A stretch of 64,000 nucleotides of DNA from Puniceibacterium sediminis (GCF_900188035.1 NZ_FZNN01000012.1:98974-162973); one strand, 5' to 3'. Positions 49,726-61,201 are shown, numbered from the stretch's first letter. The notes: generated from the sequence alone by a model not told the origin. Made by a program: numbers and translations.

Positions 49726-51201
49726 TCAGATCCCGTAGATTTCACCAAACTTGGTATCAAGGTAATCCAGCAACGGGCGCTCATTCGGTTCGAACCCGCA
49801 GGCCTTGGCAATCACCTCGCGCGGGCGATACAGCCCGCCGTGACGCTGCACGTTCTGCCCCAGCCAACCGGTCGCCTCGGCCAGATCGCCGCGCGCCAGC
49901 TGGTCGTCCAGATCCGGCACGGCGGTGCGCAGCGCCTGATGCAGGCAGCCGGCATAGACATTGCCCAGCGTATAGGTCGGGAAATACCCGAACAGCCCCA
50001 CGGACCAATGCACATCCTGCAGCACACCGTTCGATGCCTTGTCCACGACAAAGCCGAAATCGTCCAGGAACCGCGCATTCCAGGCATCTTCAAGGTCCTT
50101 GACCGCAAGCGCGCCGCTGATCAACTCACGCTCCAGATCGAACCGCATCAGCACATGCAGGTTATACTGCACCTCATCGGATTCCGTCCGGATGAACCCG
50201 TCGTGCACCCGGTTGACGGCGGCGTGGAACCCATCGGCGTCCGCAATTCCGATATCGCCAAAGGTGTCGACCATCTGCCCGAACAGCCAGCCGGTAAAGG
50301 CACGGCTTCGGCCCAGCTGGTTTTCATAGATCCGGCTCTGGCTTTCGTGCACACCCATCGACACGCCCTCGCCCAGCGGGGTCAGGTGATAGTCCTGCGA
50401 AACGGTCTGCTCATAGCAGGCATGACCGACCTCGTGGATGGTGGAATACAGGCAGTTGAACGGATCGGTCAGGCTGGTCCGCGTGGTGATACGCACATCA
50501 TTGCCCGACCCGGATGAAAACGGATGCACCGCCTTGTCGATGCGCCCCCGGGTCGTGTCATAGCCAAAGACCGCCGCGATCTGGCGCGTCAGCACCATCT
50601 GCGCCACCTCGTCAAAATTGCCCTTCAGGCCGGCGGGTTGCGGCCGTTCCAGAATCCGCTGGCGCAGATCCACCAGACGCGGACGCAGGGCGCCGAACAT
50701 CTGCTGCAGACTGTCGGCCGTGGCGCCGGGTTCGTAATCGTCCAGCAGCGCGTCATAGACATCACCGCCTTTGGACAGCGCCTCCCCCTCTTCGCGGCGC
50801 AGCGCGACCACCTTCTTCAGCGTCGGCACAAAACCGGCGAAATCGTCGTTCGCCCGGCACTCGGCCCAGATACCCTGTGCGGCACTTGTGACCCGCGCCA
50901 GTTCTTCGGCCAGATAGGCAGGCACACGCCGCGTCCGCTCATACGTCCGCCGGATATGGCGCAAGTTCGCCTGCCCGACTTCGTCCAACTCGGCATCGAC
51001 AATCACGTCCAGCCATTCGCCCACACGCGGATCGGCGCGGCGCGCATGCAGCACACCTTCCATCGCGGCCATCTCTTCGCTGCGCTGCCCACCGGCGCCA
51101 CGCGGCATGACCGTTTCCTGATCCCAGCCAAGCCGCCCGGCAATCTGGCCAAGCGCCGAGGTATCGCGTTCAAACGCCATCAGATCATCATATGCACTCA
51201 T
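49726..51201 (-). CDS. Carboxypeptidase Taq (M32 family metallopeptidase)
   Basis: A 491-residue cytosolic zinc carboxypeptidase. The zinc site HEVGH is at residues 256-260 in STIHEVGHACYEQ, followed by the downstream Glu in GVHESQSRIYENQLGRS. The N-terminus MSAYDDLMAFERDTSAL and LGWDQETVMPRGAGGQR are typical of M32. Start at MSAYDD overlaps the ctaA stop by 4 bases, so the two are probably translated together, although they share no pathway. Removes C-terminal amino acids with broad specificity. Confidence 0.95.
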   Translation of the reverse strand: MSAYDDLMAFERDTSALGQIAGRLGWDQETVMPRGAGGQRSEEMAAMEGVLHARRADPRVGEWLDVIVDAELDEVGQANLRHIRRTYERTRRVPAYLAEELARVTSAAQGIWAECRANDDFAGFVPTLKKVVALRREEGEALSKGGDVYDALLDDYEPGATADSLQQMFGALRPRLVDLRQRILERPQPAGLKGNFDEVAQMVLTRQIAAVFGYDTTRGRIDKAVHPFSSGSGNDVRITTRTSLTDPFNCLYSTIHEVGHACYEQTVSQDYHLTPLGEGVSMGVHESQSRIYENQLGRSRAFTGWLFGQMVDTFGDIGIADADGFHAAVNRVHDGFIRTESDEVQYNLHVLMRFDLERELISGALAVKDLEDAWNARFLDDFGFVVDKASNGVLQDVHWSVGLFGYFPTYTLGNVYAGCLHQALRTAVPDLDDQLARGDLAEATGWLGQNVQRHGGLYRPREVIAKACGFEPNERPLLDYLDTKFGEIYGI

Positions 51202-52352
51202 CGCGCGGCCCCCCTTACGGATTGAAATGTCGGATACTGCGCGGCAAACCGCCCCCGCAGGATCAGTACCCATAGAACGACGGCACCGATCTGATGCACG
51301 ATGGCGATGTGCCATGGCGCACCGTAAATGACCGTAGCAATGCCCAGCACCATCTGCAGCACCATCATCGCCAGCATGGCGTTGAACCGGAACCGCGTGT
51401 CGGCGTTGGGCGAACGACGCGCCCGGAGCCAAACAACGACACCATGACCCAGCAGCAGATAGGCGGTCATCCGATGCACGAACTGCACCAGCCCGTCGTT
51501 TTCAAAGAAATTGCGCCAGACCGGCGTGATCTCGAACGGCGTCGGCGGCAGGAACTCGCCCGCCATCAGCGGCCAGTCGGTGTAATTGCGCCCGGCATCG
51601 ATACCGGCCACCAGCGCGCCCAGCAGGATCTGCACAAAGGCCAGCCCGGCAAGAACGGTAACCAGCCTCACCAGCCGCGCCTCACGCGACCGTCGCGCCT
51701 GCATCATCTCGCGTTCTTCACGTCCCAGCGCAAAGACATACCAGGCGATAAACCCAAGGATCACAAAGGCCAGCCCCAGATGCGTCGCCAGCCGATAGCT
51801 CACCACGTCAAGCTGTTCGCCGCCCAGCCCCGAGGACACCATCCACCAGCCGATCGCCCCCTGCGCACCACCCAGAATGCCCAGAACGAACAGCCGCCCG
51901 GTCCAGCCGCGCGGGATCTGCCGCGCCGCCATGAACCCGAAAAATCCCAGCGCCCAAACAAGGCCAATCACCCGGCCCAACTGCCGATGGCTCCATTCCC
52001 ACCAATAGATGAACTGGAATTCACCCAGGGTCATGCCGTTGTTCTGCAACTGGTATTCCGGGATCGCCTGATATTTCTCGAACTCGGATTGCCAGCTTGC
52101 CGCATCCATCGGCGGCAGCGCGCCCGTGACGGGCCGCCATTCGGTGATCGACAACCCGCTGTCGGTCAGCCGCGTCAACCCGCCCACGGCGATCATCACC
52201 ATGACCAGCGCAAACAGCAACATCAGCCACAGCCGGATGCCCCCGCGCGCGCCACGTTTGCCCGCGTCGATCATTCCACCCTTGGGCGGTGTCGCCTTTG
52301 CCTTGGCCGGTTCCGCGCCAACTTCTTCAAAGATACTGCGTTTTCCGCTCAT
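51198..52352 (-). CDS. ctaA: Haem A synthase (COX15/CtaA)
   Basis: A 384-residue integral membrane enzyme that oxidises the C8 methyl of haem O to give haem A for cytochrome aa3 oxidase. About eight membrane helices are visible. Haem-ligand regions include FIYWWEWSHRQLGRVIGLVW and LVQFVHRMTAYLLLGHG, each with a conserved His, and GLTRLTDSGLSITEWRPVTG before them, the COX15 signature. It is the alphaproteobacterial/mitochondrial form. The 4-base overlap with the peptidase gene implies co-transcription. Confidence 0.96.
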   Translation of the reverse strand: MSGKRSIFEEVGAEPAKAKATPPKGGMIDAGKRGARGGIRLWLMLLFALVMVMIAVGGLTRLTDSGLSITEWRPVTGALPPMDAASWQSEFEKYQAIPEYQLQNNGMTLGEFQFIYWWEWSHRQLGRVIGLVWALGFFGFMAARQIPRGWTGRLFVLGILGGAQGAIGWWMVSSGLGGEQLDVVSYRLATHLGLAFVILGFIAWYVFALGREEREMMQARRSREARLVRLVTVLAGLAFVQILLGALVAGIDAGRNYTDWPLMAGEFLPPTPFEITPVWRNFFENDGLVQFVHRMTAYLLLGHGVVVWLRARRSPNADTRFRFNAMLAMMVLQMVLGIATVIYGAPWHIAIVHQIGAVVLWVLILRGRFAAQYPTFQSVRGAAR

Positions 52353-52406
52353 ATCCCGCTCCTTTTGTCGGCTTGGACAGTAGGCCGCGCACCTCGGGCC
52401 TTCAAG

Positions 52407-53153
52407 TCAATCACCACGTTCTTTCCAGCGCACCATTTGACGCATGACGCCGTGCAGCATCCGCACATCCGCCTGAGTCAACGGCATCCGCGACCACAGG
52501 TTCCGCAGGTTCAGCTTCATGCTCTCGGCCTTGTGCTCGGGGAAAAAGAAACCGGACTCCTCCATCCGTTCCTCGTAATGCTCGGACAGCTTTTGCACTT
52601 CGGTCTGGCTCGCCCATTGCCCGCCGGCCAACTCAACAGTCTCTTGCGTGATCTCGACCGCGTGGCGCTGCCATTCATAGGCCGTCAGCAGCACACATTG
52701 CGCAAGGTTGAGCGAGGCAAACTGCGGATTGACCGGCACCGAAATGATCGCATTGGCCAGCGCGATATCCGGGTTCTCCAGCCCCGCCCGTTCCGGCCCG
52801 AACAGCACGGCCACCTTTTCACCCGCCGCGATGCGGTCCCGCGCGATCTGCATGGCATGTTCGGGCGCATAGATCGGTTTGGTCAGGTCACGATTGCGCG
52901 CCGTGGTCGCCATGACGAATGTGCAATCCGCCACCGCCTCGGCCGTGGTCTGCATCAGCTGCGCCTCGTCCAGCAACCGGCCGGCACCTGCAGCCATCGC
53001 CACGGCGCTCTGGTTCGGCCAGCCATCGCGCGGCGCCACCAGCCGCATCCGGTCCAGACCAAAGTTCCACATCGCCCGCGCCGCCGCGCCGATGTTTTCA
53101 CCCATCTGCGGATTAACCAGCACAAAGGCGGGTTGCGGCGTATCTGTCGGCAT
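52407..53153 (-). CDS. tRNA/rRNA methyltransferase, TrmH (SpoU) family, TrmJ-like
   Basis: A 248-residue SPOUT methyltransferase. The motif order is PAFVLVNPQMGENIGAAARA, FGLDRMRLVAPRDGWPN, then VAVLFGPERAGLENPDIALA and the knot-closing VPVNPQFASLNLAQCVLLTA, as in TrmJ, which 2'-O-methylates residue 32 of tRNA. Start at MPTDTPQPAF, with AGGAGCCGAGCC upstream on the coding strand. The open frame further upstream crosses the 11-bp repeats and is not protein-like. The exact RNA target is not provable from sequence. Confidence 0.88.
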   Translation of the reverse strand: MPTDTPQPAFVLVNPQMGENIGAAARAMWNFGLDRMRLVAPRDGWPNQSAVAMAAGAGRLLDEAQLMQTTAEAVADCTFVMATTARNRDLTKPIYAPEHAMQIARDRIAAGEKVAVLFGPERAGLENPDIALANAIISVPVNPQFASLNLAQCVLLTAYEWQRHAVEITQETVELAGGQWASQTEVQKLSEHYEERMEESGFFFPEHKAESMKLNLRNLWSRMPLTQADVRMLHGVMRQMVRWKERGD

Positions 53154-53271
53154 GGCTCGGCTCCTGTCGGTCTGCTGCCGCCTCATACCACGCAGGCGCG
53201 CGGCTGCAACGCGTCGTCCCGCAACTCCCCCGCCCGGACCCAAGCGCATAAACCGGCACCCATACCGCCAG

Positions 53272-53338
53272 CCATACGAAAACCATACGCTTTCCATACG
53301 CCTGCCATACGCCTGCCATACGCCTGCCATACGGCCAT
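53272..53338. repeat. Six tandem 11-bp direct repeats (CCATACG-N4)
   Basis: CCATACG starts at 53272, 53283, 53294, 53305, 53316 and 53327, a strict 11-base period. Three central units are identical (CCATACGCCTG); the flanking ones differ in the last four bases. A weaker copy precedes them at about 53260, and another CCATACGG occurs at 53426, 99 bases (nine periods) after the last. They lie in the 395-base gap between trmJ-like and thiE genes, which start in opposite directions, and near one DNA turn apart, so all copies face the same side of the helix. Confidence 0.85.
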
Positions 53339-53548
53339 TCTGGCCCTGTTTCAGGACGGTTTGACATGGCAGCCGCCCCCGGACCTGCGGACCTCACGCC
53401 GGGTGTTTCTGCCCGCTGGGCCGTGCCATACGGCTTGCCATGGCCTGCGACTTAACCGGCGCGCTCCCGGCGAAATCGCGCTAAGGGCAATGGTCAAAAC
53501 GGTTTTTTCCCTTTATAGCGGGCAAAATTCTATCAGGAGCCTGCCAAG

Positions 53549-54172
53549 ATGGCCGAAACCGAAAAGCCGCAGATCTATCTCATCACACCGCCAGAATTCG
53601 ACCTGAACACATTCCCGCAAACCCTTGCGGGCGTTCTGGATTCCGCCGATGTCGCCTGCATCCGACTGGCCCTCGCCACCCGCGACGAAGACCGCATCCT
53701 GCGCGCCGCCGACGCTGTGCGCGAAATCGCGCATCAGTATGATATCGCTCTGGTTCTCGACACCCACGTGGTTCTGGCACAGCGCCTCGGCCTTGATGGC
53801 GTGCACCTTCTCGACGGTGCCCGCTCGGTCCGCTGGGCACGCAAGGAACTGGGCGACGACGCCATCGTCGGCGCCTACTGCGCCCAGTCCCGCCACGAAG
53901 GCATGGCCGCCGGCGAATCCGGCGCCGACTACATCAGCTTTGGACCCGTCGGCCAGACGGATCTGGGCGATGGCGCCGTGGTCGATCGTGATCTGTTCGA
54001 ATGGTGGTCCGCAGTCGTCGAACTACCCTGCGTCGCCGAAGGCGCGCTGGGTGAAGAAGAGGTCAGAAGTCTTTCGCCTGTCGCAGATTTCTTTGCCTTT
54101 GGGGAAGAAATCTGGAACAAGGACGACCCTGCCGCGGCCCTTGCCCGCCTCGCCGCAGCGATGGCCGTCTAG
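53549..54172 (+). CDS. thiE: Thiamine-phosphate synthase-like protein
   Basis: A 207-residue TIM-barrel protein of the TMP synthase family, which joins HMP-PP and HET-P in thiamine synthesis. The pattern KPQIYLITPPEF, then CIRLALATRDED, GLDGVHLLDGARS and AGESGADYISFGPVGQTD fits ThiE, although the pyrophosphate-binding loops are less standard than in E. coli ThiE. CAGGAGC stands upstream of the ATG. Its stop overlaps by 4 bases the stop of the convergent olsA gene. No other thi gene lies nearby, so it could be a ThiE-like paralogue. Confidence 0.78.
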   Translation: MAETEKPQIYLITPPEFDLNTFPQTLAGVLDSADVACIRLALATRDEDRILRAADAVREIAHQYDIALVLDTHVVLAQRLGLDGVHLLDGARSVRWARKELGDDAIVGAYCAQSRHEGMAAGESGADYISFGPVGQTDLGDGAVVDRDLFEWWSAVVELPCVAEGALGEEEVRSLSPVADFFAFGEEIWNKDDPAAALARLAAAMAV

Positions 54173-55005
54173 GCCTGATGCGCATCTGCTAGGCCATGGC
54201 CGATGCGCACCTGCGCCTCCACATGGCTGGCCAGTGACTTGCGGTTCGGGAAGGCATCGACCCGGACCGGCGCGTGGTAGATCAGCTCGACACGGCCCTG
54301 CCGCCGCGCCGCCAGCGTCTTGACCAGATGCTCACCAAAACTCATGTCGCCCCACCAGCCATAAAACCGTGGATCTTCGCCCTCGGGCGCATGGTAGATC
54401 ACGCTGACCGGTTGGATCTTCAATTCATGCTTCAGCCCATCCGCGAAGAACGCCGCAAAAAGCGTTGATTTAAATGGCAGAACCCGCAATCCGTCGGTTG
54501 ATGTACCTTCGGGAAAGAACAGTAGACGGTGCCTGTGCAGCAGGCGTTCCTCAAATAGTTTCGCCTGACTGGCGGCCTCTTTCGGATCACGACGGATGAA
54601 CACCGTGCCGGTCGCCCGCGCCAGCCAACCGATACCGGGCCAGCCTGCCACCTCGGATTTTGAAACGAAATAGACGTTCTTGCGCGAATTCAGCGCAAAA
54701 ATATCGATCCAGGACGAATGGTTGGCCACAACCGCCCCGGGTCCGACAATCCGCGGCCCGCGCGCGGTGATCGGCAACTGCAAAATAATGAACGCCGCCC
54801 GGCAAACGCCCTGCGTGATATAGGGCGTGACGGGCCGGTCAACGCCGCAAAGCGGCCGCTCGATCAGACGCGCGACCACCAGGATCAGCAGCCCGCCAAA
54901 GGTCACCCCCCCAAGCACGGACCCGCGCAGCAGCACCCGCAGCCAATCCATCACCCCCAGGTGCCGCGCAGGCGGCATGTCGGGCGTCGTCCAGGTGGGA
55001 CTCAC
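54169..55005 (-). CDS. olsA: 1-acyl-sn-glycerol-3-phosphate acyltransferase, ornithine lipid synthesis (OlsA)
   Basis: A 278-residue membrane-bound PlsC-type acyltransferase. The catalytic H-x4-D motif is NHSSWID at 95-101, followed by the acceptor motif FFPEGTSTDGLRVLPFKS. A hydrophobic stretch near residues 25-50 (SVLGGVTFGGLLILVVARL) anchors it. It lies directly downstream of olsB with a 4-base overlap, so it most likely adds the second acyl chain of ornithine lipid; this second role is inferred from the pairing. Confidence 0.9.
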   Translation of the reverse strand: MSPTWTTPDMPPARHLGVMDWLRVLLRGSVLGGVTFGGLLILVVARLIERPLCGVDRPVTPYITQGVCRAAFIILQLPITARGPRIVGPGAVVANHSSWIDIFALNSRKNVYFVSKSEVAGWPGIGWLARATGTVFIRRDPKEAASQAKLFEERLLHRHRLLFFPEGTSTDGLRVLPFKSTLFAAFFADGLKHELKIQPVSVIYHAPEGEDPRFYGWWGDMSFGEHLVKTLAARRQGRVELIYHAPVRVDAFPNRKSLASHVEAQVRIGHGLADAHQA

Positions 55006-55772
55006 CCGACAACGCCTTTCGTATAAAGGCTTTTCTGCCGTTCATTCATTCGTGCCGTGTCCATGATCAGACAGACGTCGGTGGTGTTGAAAGCATGATC
55101 CACATAGGCACCGTCACCGACGCACCCACCAAGCCGCAGGTAGGCCTTGATCAGCGCTGGCGTCTCGATCATCGCGCGTTTGCGATCGACCTCGGGTTCC
55201 GCCAGCAGCGCCATTGGCTGATATTCGCGGGCGCGCACACGCAGGGCTTCGGGGGCGCTGTGACGATAGCTCAAATGGCTGAGCGGGTGGGCCAGAGCGT
55301 TGATATCGGTGCCATGAAAGCTCGCCACACCAAAGAGTATTTCGATCTCGCGTTCAGCAACATACGCTGCCAGCGCCTGCCACAGATAGAACATCGCCGA
55401 ACCGCCGCGATACTCCGGATGCAGGCAGGAACGCCCCAATTCCAACAGGTTGCGCCCTGATCTTCGCAGCGGGTCAAGGTCATATTCGGCTTCGGAATAG
55501 AACCCTCCGGCGGTCTCTGCGCGGGTCCCCGGCAAAAGACGGTAAACGCCGATCACCGCGCCATGGCGGGCTTCGTCTCGTAACAGAAGATGGTCAAAGA
55601 AGGGATCGAAACGATCCTTTTCAAGCCCGTTTTCGTGGTCCACCTGCCCGCCACCACCGCCGAGTTCGCGAACGAATACGTCGTATCGCAGCCTCTGTGC
55701 GGCCTGCAGATCCTGGTCGGTCTGCGCAAGATGCGCGCTGAACTGGGGGGCTTGGGTATTCATCTGCGACAT
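55002..55772 (-). CDS. olsB: L-ornithine N(alpha)-acyltransferase
   Basis: A 256-residue GNAT-fold acyltransferase that transfers a 3-hydroxyacyl chain from ACP to ornithine, the first step of phosphorus-free ornithine lipid. Diagnostic are LAQTDQDLQAAQRLRYDVFV, HENGLEKDRFDPFFDHLLL, FYSEAEYDLDPL and LELGRSCLHPEYRGGSAM, all typical of OlsB. It overlaps olsA by 4 bases. Ornithine lipids replace phospholipids under phosphate starvation in many marine alphaproteobacteria; no Pho box was looked for with certainty. Confidence 0.94.
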   Translation of the reverse strand: MSQMNTQAPQFSAHLAQTDQDLQAAQRLRYDVFVRELGGGGGQVDHENGLEKDRFDPFFDHLLLRDEARHGAVIGVYRLLPGTRAETAGGFYSEAEYDLDPLRRSGRNLLELGRSCLHPEYRGGSAMFYLWQALAAYVAEREIEILFGVASFHGTDINALAHPLSHLSYRHSAPEALRVRAREYQPMALLAEPEVDRKRAMIETPALIKAYLRLGGCVGDGAYVDHAFNTTDVCLIMDTARMNERQKSLYTKGVVG

Positions 55773-55875
55773 TTCCGCTACGTGAAACCGTTTGCTCGCT
55801 TCTAGGCAAGCTGCGCAGGGTTGGCAACAGCACCGAGTTCCGCGTTAATTGTCAGGTAAGCAAGTTTACCTAGTT

Positions 55876-56055
55876 TCATTCGAAAATGGGCACTAGACTG
55901 ACACGGCTACCTTCGATGACGACTTTACCTTCTTCCCGAAAGTTTACAGTAATGCGCCCGCCGATATTCGACTGCACCTGGCCCGTTCCCCAATCTGGAC
56001 GATCAGGATGGGTCACTAACATACCGGGTTCCAGCAGTGCGTTTAGATTGTTCAT
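55876..56055 (-). CDS. DUF3553 small protein
   Basis: A 59-residue ORF read from the minus strand, ATG at 56053-56055 to TGA at 55876-55878. It contains LLEPGMLVTHPDRPDWGTGQ then VQSNIGGRITVNFREEGKVV, a good match to the DUF3553 beta-barrel-like module that also occurs at the end of some UvrD helicases. The function is unknown. The start codon is only 26 bases from the chpT start on the other strand, so the two share a promoter region. olsB follows on the same strand 103 bases downstream. Confidence 0.8.
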   Translation of the reverse strand: MNNLNALLEPGMLVTHPDRPDWGTGQVQSNIGGRITVNFREEGKVVIEGSRVSLVPIFE

Positions 56056-56081
56056 TTTCTGTTCTTCAGCCCGAGGTGTTC

Positions 56082-56684
56082 ATGCAAAGTGATAGCGTCG
56101 ATCTGGCCGCATTGATAGCGTCCAGAATTTGCCACGACCTGATAAGTCCAGTGGGTGCGATCAGCAACGGGCTTGAACTTCTGACGCTGAGCGGTGCAAC
56201 AGGCATTGGTCCTGAATTCGACCTGATCAGCGACAGCTGTTCCAGTGCAACTGCGCGAATACGCTTCTTTCGCATTGCCTTTGGTACCTCCTCCGATAGC
56301 CAGATGCTCAGCCAGAACGAGGTTCGCCGCATTCTCCAAGATGTCAGCCAGGGCACAAGGCTGCGCACGGAATGGCTCCCGGTCGGTGACCAGACCCGGC
56401 GCGAGGTACAACTGGCATTCCTCGCACTCCTGTGTTTGGAGACGGCTTTGCCACTGGGCGGAACGGTAAAGCTCGACCGTCAGGGTGAGGTCTGGCACAT
56501 CGAAGCGACAGCGCCGCGTATCAACGTGGATCCGGACCTGTGGCAAATGCTGACGGAGCTGACCACCAGAGTCGAGATTTCACCGTCACGGGTGCAATTC
56601 TTGATGCTGCAGACCATTGCACGAGAGCTAAAGCGCAAATTCAAAGTTTCGCACACCGTCGATTCTCTCAAGCTGGTGTTCTGA
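56082..56684 (+). CDS. chpT: Histidine phosphotransferase ChpT
   Basis: A 200-residue phosphotransfer protein of the CckA-ChpT-CtrA relay. His18 in RICHDLISPVGAISNGLEL is the phospho-accepting residue and the DHp-like helices follow; the C-terminal half is a degenerate ATPase-like domain (LFLALLCLETALPLGG to VQFLMLQTIARELKRKF). ChpT passes phosphate to CtrA, which in Rhodobacterales controls motility and GTA release. Start at MQSDSVDLAA, preceded by CCGAGG. The earlier in-frame ATG lies inside the divergent DUF3553 gene. Confidence 0.93.
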   Translation: MQSDSVDLAALIASRICHDLISPVGAISNGLELLTLSGATGIGPEFDLISDSCSSATARIRFFRIAFGTSSDSQMLSQNEVRRILQDVSQGTRLRTEWLPVGDQTRREVQLAFLALLCLETALPLGGTVKLDRQGEVWHIEATAPRINVDPDLWQMLTELTTRVEISPSRVQFLMLQTIARELKRKFKVSHTVDSLKLVF

Positions 56685-56704
56685 ACCAAAGCGCCGGTGG
56701 CACC

Positions 56705-57970
56705 CTAGCTGCGCACCGTGCCATCGCCTGTGACCAGATATTTGAAACTGGTCAATTGTTCGGCCCCGACCGGTCCGCGCGCGTGCAGTTTGCCCGTGGC
56801 AATACCGATCTCGGCCCCCATGCCGAACTCTCCGCCATCCGCGAACTGGGTCGAGGCGTTGTGCATCAGGATCGCACTGTCCACCCGGTCAAAAAACCGT
56901 GCGACCGCAGCGGGATCCTCGGTCAGGATACACTCGGTGTGCTGGGATCCATAGATGCGGATGTGGTCGATTGCGGCGTCGATATCGTCGACAACCTTGG
57001 CTGCAATGATGCTGTCAAGGTATTCGCGGCCCCAATCGTCAGCCGTGGCCGCCACAGTGCCCTCGATCGCCTGAAGCGTCTCATCGGCACGCACCTCGAC
57101 CCCTGCATCCATCAGGGCACGAATCACGCCCTGCCCGATCGTGTCGATCACATCGCGGTGGATCAGCAGGCATTCCGCCGATCCGCAGATACCTGTGCGG
57201 CGGGTCTTGGAGTTCAGGATCACGTCCAGCGCCTTGACCGGGTCAGCCGCCTTGTCGACGTAGATGTGCACGATCCCTTCGAGATGCGCAAAGACAGGCA
57301 CGCGCGCCTCTTTCTGCACAAGTCCGACAAGGCCCTTGCCGCCGCGGGGCACGATCACGTCGATGCTGTCGGTCATGGTCAGCATGGCCGACACCGCAGC
57401 GCGGTCGCGCGTGGGCACAAGTTGTATCGCGTCTTCGGGCAGGTCGGCGGCGCGCAGACCTGCGACCAGTGCGGCGTGGATTGCTGTTGAAGAATGGAAA
57501 CTTTCCGACCCGCCGCGCAGGATCACGGCATTTCCGGACTTGAGGCACAATGCACCCGCATCCGCCGTCACGTTAGGGCGGGATTCGTAGATCACCCCGA
57601 TCACCCCCAGCGGTGTGCGCACTCGTTGAATATGTAGACCCGAAGGTTGATCCCATTCGGCCATCACCTGCCCCACCGGATCATCCTGCGCCGCAATTGC
57701 GCGCAGACCATCGCATATGGACTGGATGCGGTCCTCGCTCAGCAGGAGTCTGTCCAGCATCGCATCCGACAGGCCCTTGTCGCGGCCATAAGTCATGTCT
57801 TTCGCGTTTGCAGCCAGAACAGCGTCCCGCGCGGCCCATAGCGCATCGGCGGCGGCCGTCAGCGCTGCCTTTTTCGAGGCGCCAGTTGCATGGCTAAGCT
57901 CAGCCGCAGCCGCCCGTGCACGGGCGCCGATATCGGCCATGAGGGCGGGGATGTCTGTCATGTCCTGCAT
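56705..57970 (-). CDS. proA: Gamma-glutamyl phosphate reductase
   Basis: A 421-residue NADPH-dependent enzyme that reduces glutamyl-5-phosphate to glutamate semialdehyde in proline synthesis. The catalytic Cys is C262 in [14 protein letters not shown], with [20 protein letters not shown] and [13 protein letters not shown], standard for the aldehyde-dehydrogenase fold. It is the last gene of obgE-proB-proA on this strand, 58 bases after proB, and ends 20 bases from the chpT stop. Confidence 0.97.
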   Translation of the reverse strand: MQDMTDIPALMADIGARARAAAAELSHATGASKKAALTAAADALWAARDAVLAANAKDMTYGRDKGLSDAMLDRLLLSEDRIQSICDGLRAIAAQDDPVGQVMAEWDQPSGLHIQRVRTPLGVIGVIYESRPNVTADAGALCLKSGNAVILRGGSESFHSSTAIHAALVAGLRAADLPEDAIQLVPTRDRAAVSAMLTMTDSIDVIVPRGGKGLVGLVQKEARVPVFAHLEGIVHIYVDKAADPVKALDVILNSKTRRTGICGSAECLLIHRDVIDTIGQGVIRALMDAGVEVRADETLQAIEGTVAATADDWGREYLDSIIAAKVVDDIDAAIDHIRIYGSQHTECILTEDPAAVARFFDRVDSAILMHNASTQFADGGEFGMGAEIGIATGKLHARGPVGAEQLTSFKYLVTGDGTVRS

Positions 57971-58028
57971 GGTTCAAGCCTTTGACTGCGTATCATTTTC
58001 GTATTTGGAAAGAGAAGAAACCCGTGGT

Positions 58029-60232
<2,204 letters not shown>

Positions 60233-60772
60233 TCAGCGCAGTTTTCTGAGATAGGTCCAGGTGGCAACTTTCGTATTGCGCGCCACCGAAAAGGCCTCAG
60301 CCTCACCGATGTATTCGAAACCGCAATTTGTCAGCACCCGGGCCGAGGCGAGGTTTTCCTGAAAAACGCTTGCGAACATCGTGGCGCTGCCCATTGGATT
60401 GGCATCAACCAGCGCCCGCACGGCGTCTGACGCAAGGCCGGTGTTCCAGAAGGCCGGAGCGACCCAATAGGAAACTTCGGACTGTTCGTGATCCATGCGT
60501 TCGAGCGAAATCACCCCCATCACCTCGGGTCCGTCTTCCTTGGTCCCGTCCATGGCCCATACATCCTCGGACCGGTCGGACGACATGACACGGGCAACAT
60601 AGGCCTCGGTCGCGCCCGGTGGCAGCGGATAGGGAATGGAGGTCGTCATGTCCGCCAGACGTTTATCACCTGTGTAATAGGCGATCAGACCCGTATCCGA
60701 CTGGCGCAGCGGGCGCAGGTCGAAACGTTCGGTCTGGATTGTCGGCTGTACGACGGATTGATCTAGGCTCAT
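60233..60772 (-). CDS. GNAT family N-acetyltransferase (RimJ/RimL type)
   Basis: A 179-residue acetyltransferase of the Acetyltransf_3 group. It opens with IQTERFDLRPLRQSDTGLIA, the group's usual N-terminus, and has the acetyl-CoA region VAPAFWNTGLASDAVRALVD followed by FASVFQENLASARVLTNCGF. It might modify ribosomal proteins or small molecules, and its place between rpmA and obgE fits the former only by association. A terminator separates it from rpmA upstream, leaving about 100 bases for its own promoter. Confidence 0.88.
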   Translation of the reverse strand: MSLDQSVVQPTIQTERFDLRPLRQSDTGLIAYYTGDKRLADMTTSIPYPLPPGATEAYVARVMSSDRSEDVWAMDGTKEDGPEVMGVISLERMDHEQSEVSYWVAPAFWNTGLASDAVRALVDANPMGSATMFASVFQENLASARVLTNCGFEYIGEAEAFSVARNTKVATWTYLRKLR

Positions 60773-60872
60773 GTGTTTTCACCTCCAAAACACGGCGATG
60801 GTTAAGACGTCAGGTTTGCGCGGTCCCTCTTACGGAAACAGTGCAGCGCGCCCATGACGTTTTCCAAGATAG

Positions 60873-60905
60873 AAAAAGGGGACCGGCTGTGGTGCCGATC
60901 CCCTT
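60873..60905 (-). terminator. Rho-independent terminator of rplU-rpmA
   Basis: On the minus strand AAGGGGATCGGC pairs with GCCGGTCCCCTT (12 bp, one G-U) around ACCACA, followed by TTTTT-like residues. It starts 27 bases after the rpmA stop. Confidence 0.85.
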
Positions 60906-60931
60906 AATGTCTCTGAAACCTTAAGGTCGGC

Positions 60932-61201
60932 TTATTCAGCGGCCTCCGCCACTGGCAGAACCGAAATAAAGGTACGGCCCTTGAGGCCCTTGTGGAAGGT
61001 CACGGCGCCTTCGGTCATGGCAAAGATCGTGTGATCCTTACCAAGGCCAACGCCCTCACCCGGCCAAAACTTCGTGCCGCGCTGGCGGACGATGATGTTG
61101 CCAGCGATAGCCGCCTGACCACCGAAGAGTTTCACGCCAAGACGGCGACCGGCAGAGTCACGTCCGTTGCGGGAGGAACCGCCTGCTTTTTTGTGTGCCA
61201 T
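60932..61201 (-). CDS. rpmA: 50S ribosomal protein L27
   Basis: An 89-residue ribosomal protein with the standard opening [20 protein letters not shown], then [20 protein letters not shown] and [16 protein letters not shown]27 reaches the peptidyl transferase centre through its N-terminal tail. It lies 12 bases after rplU and ends before a clear terminator. Confidence 0.98.
   Translation of the reverse strand: MAHKKAGGSSRNGRDSAGRRLGVKLFGGQAAIAGNIIVRQRGTKFWPGEGVGLGKDHTIFAMTEGAVTFHKGLKGRTFISVLPVAEAAE

Noticed and set aside
53272..53338. CRISPR array
   Set aside because: Units are 11 bp with 4-bp variable ends, far too short for repeats and spacers, and no cas genes are present.
53113..53397. 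A repetitive reading frame (MAGVWQAYG-type units) across the 11-bp repeats
   Set aside because: The protein repeat is only the translation of an 11-bp DNA repeat (33-bp frame period); there is no ribosome binding site.
51294..53606. A 770-codon plus-strand open frame across ctaA and the RNA methyltransferase gene
   Set aside because: It lies opposite two well-supported genes and crosses the 11-bp repeats; its His/Arg/Pro-rich composition is a high-GC shadow.
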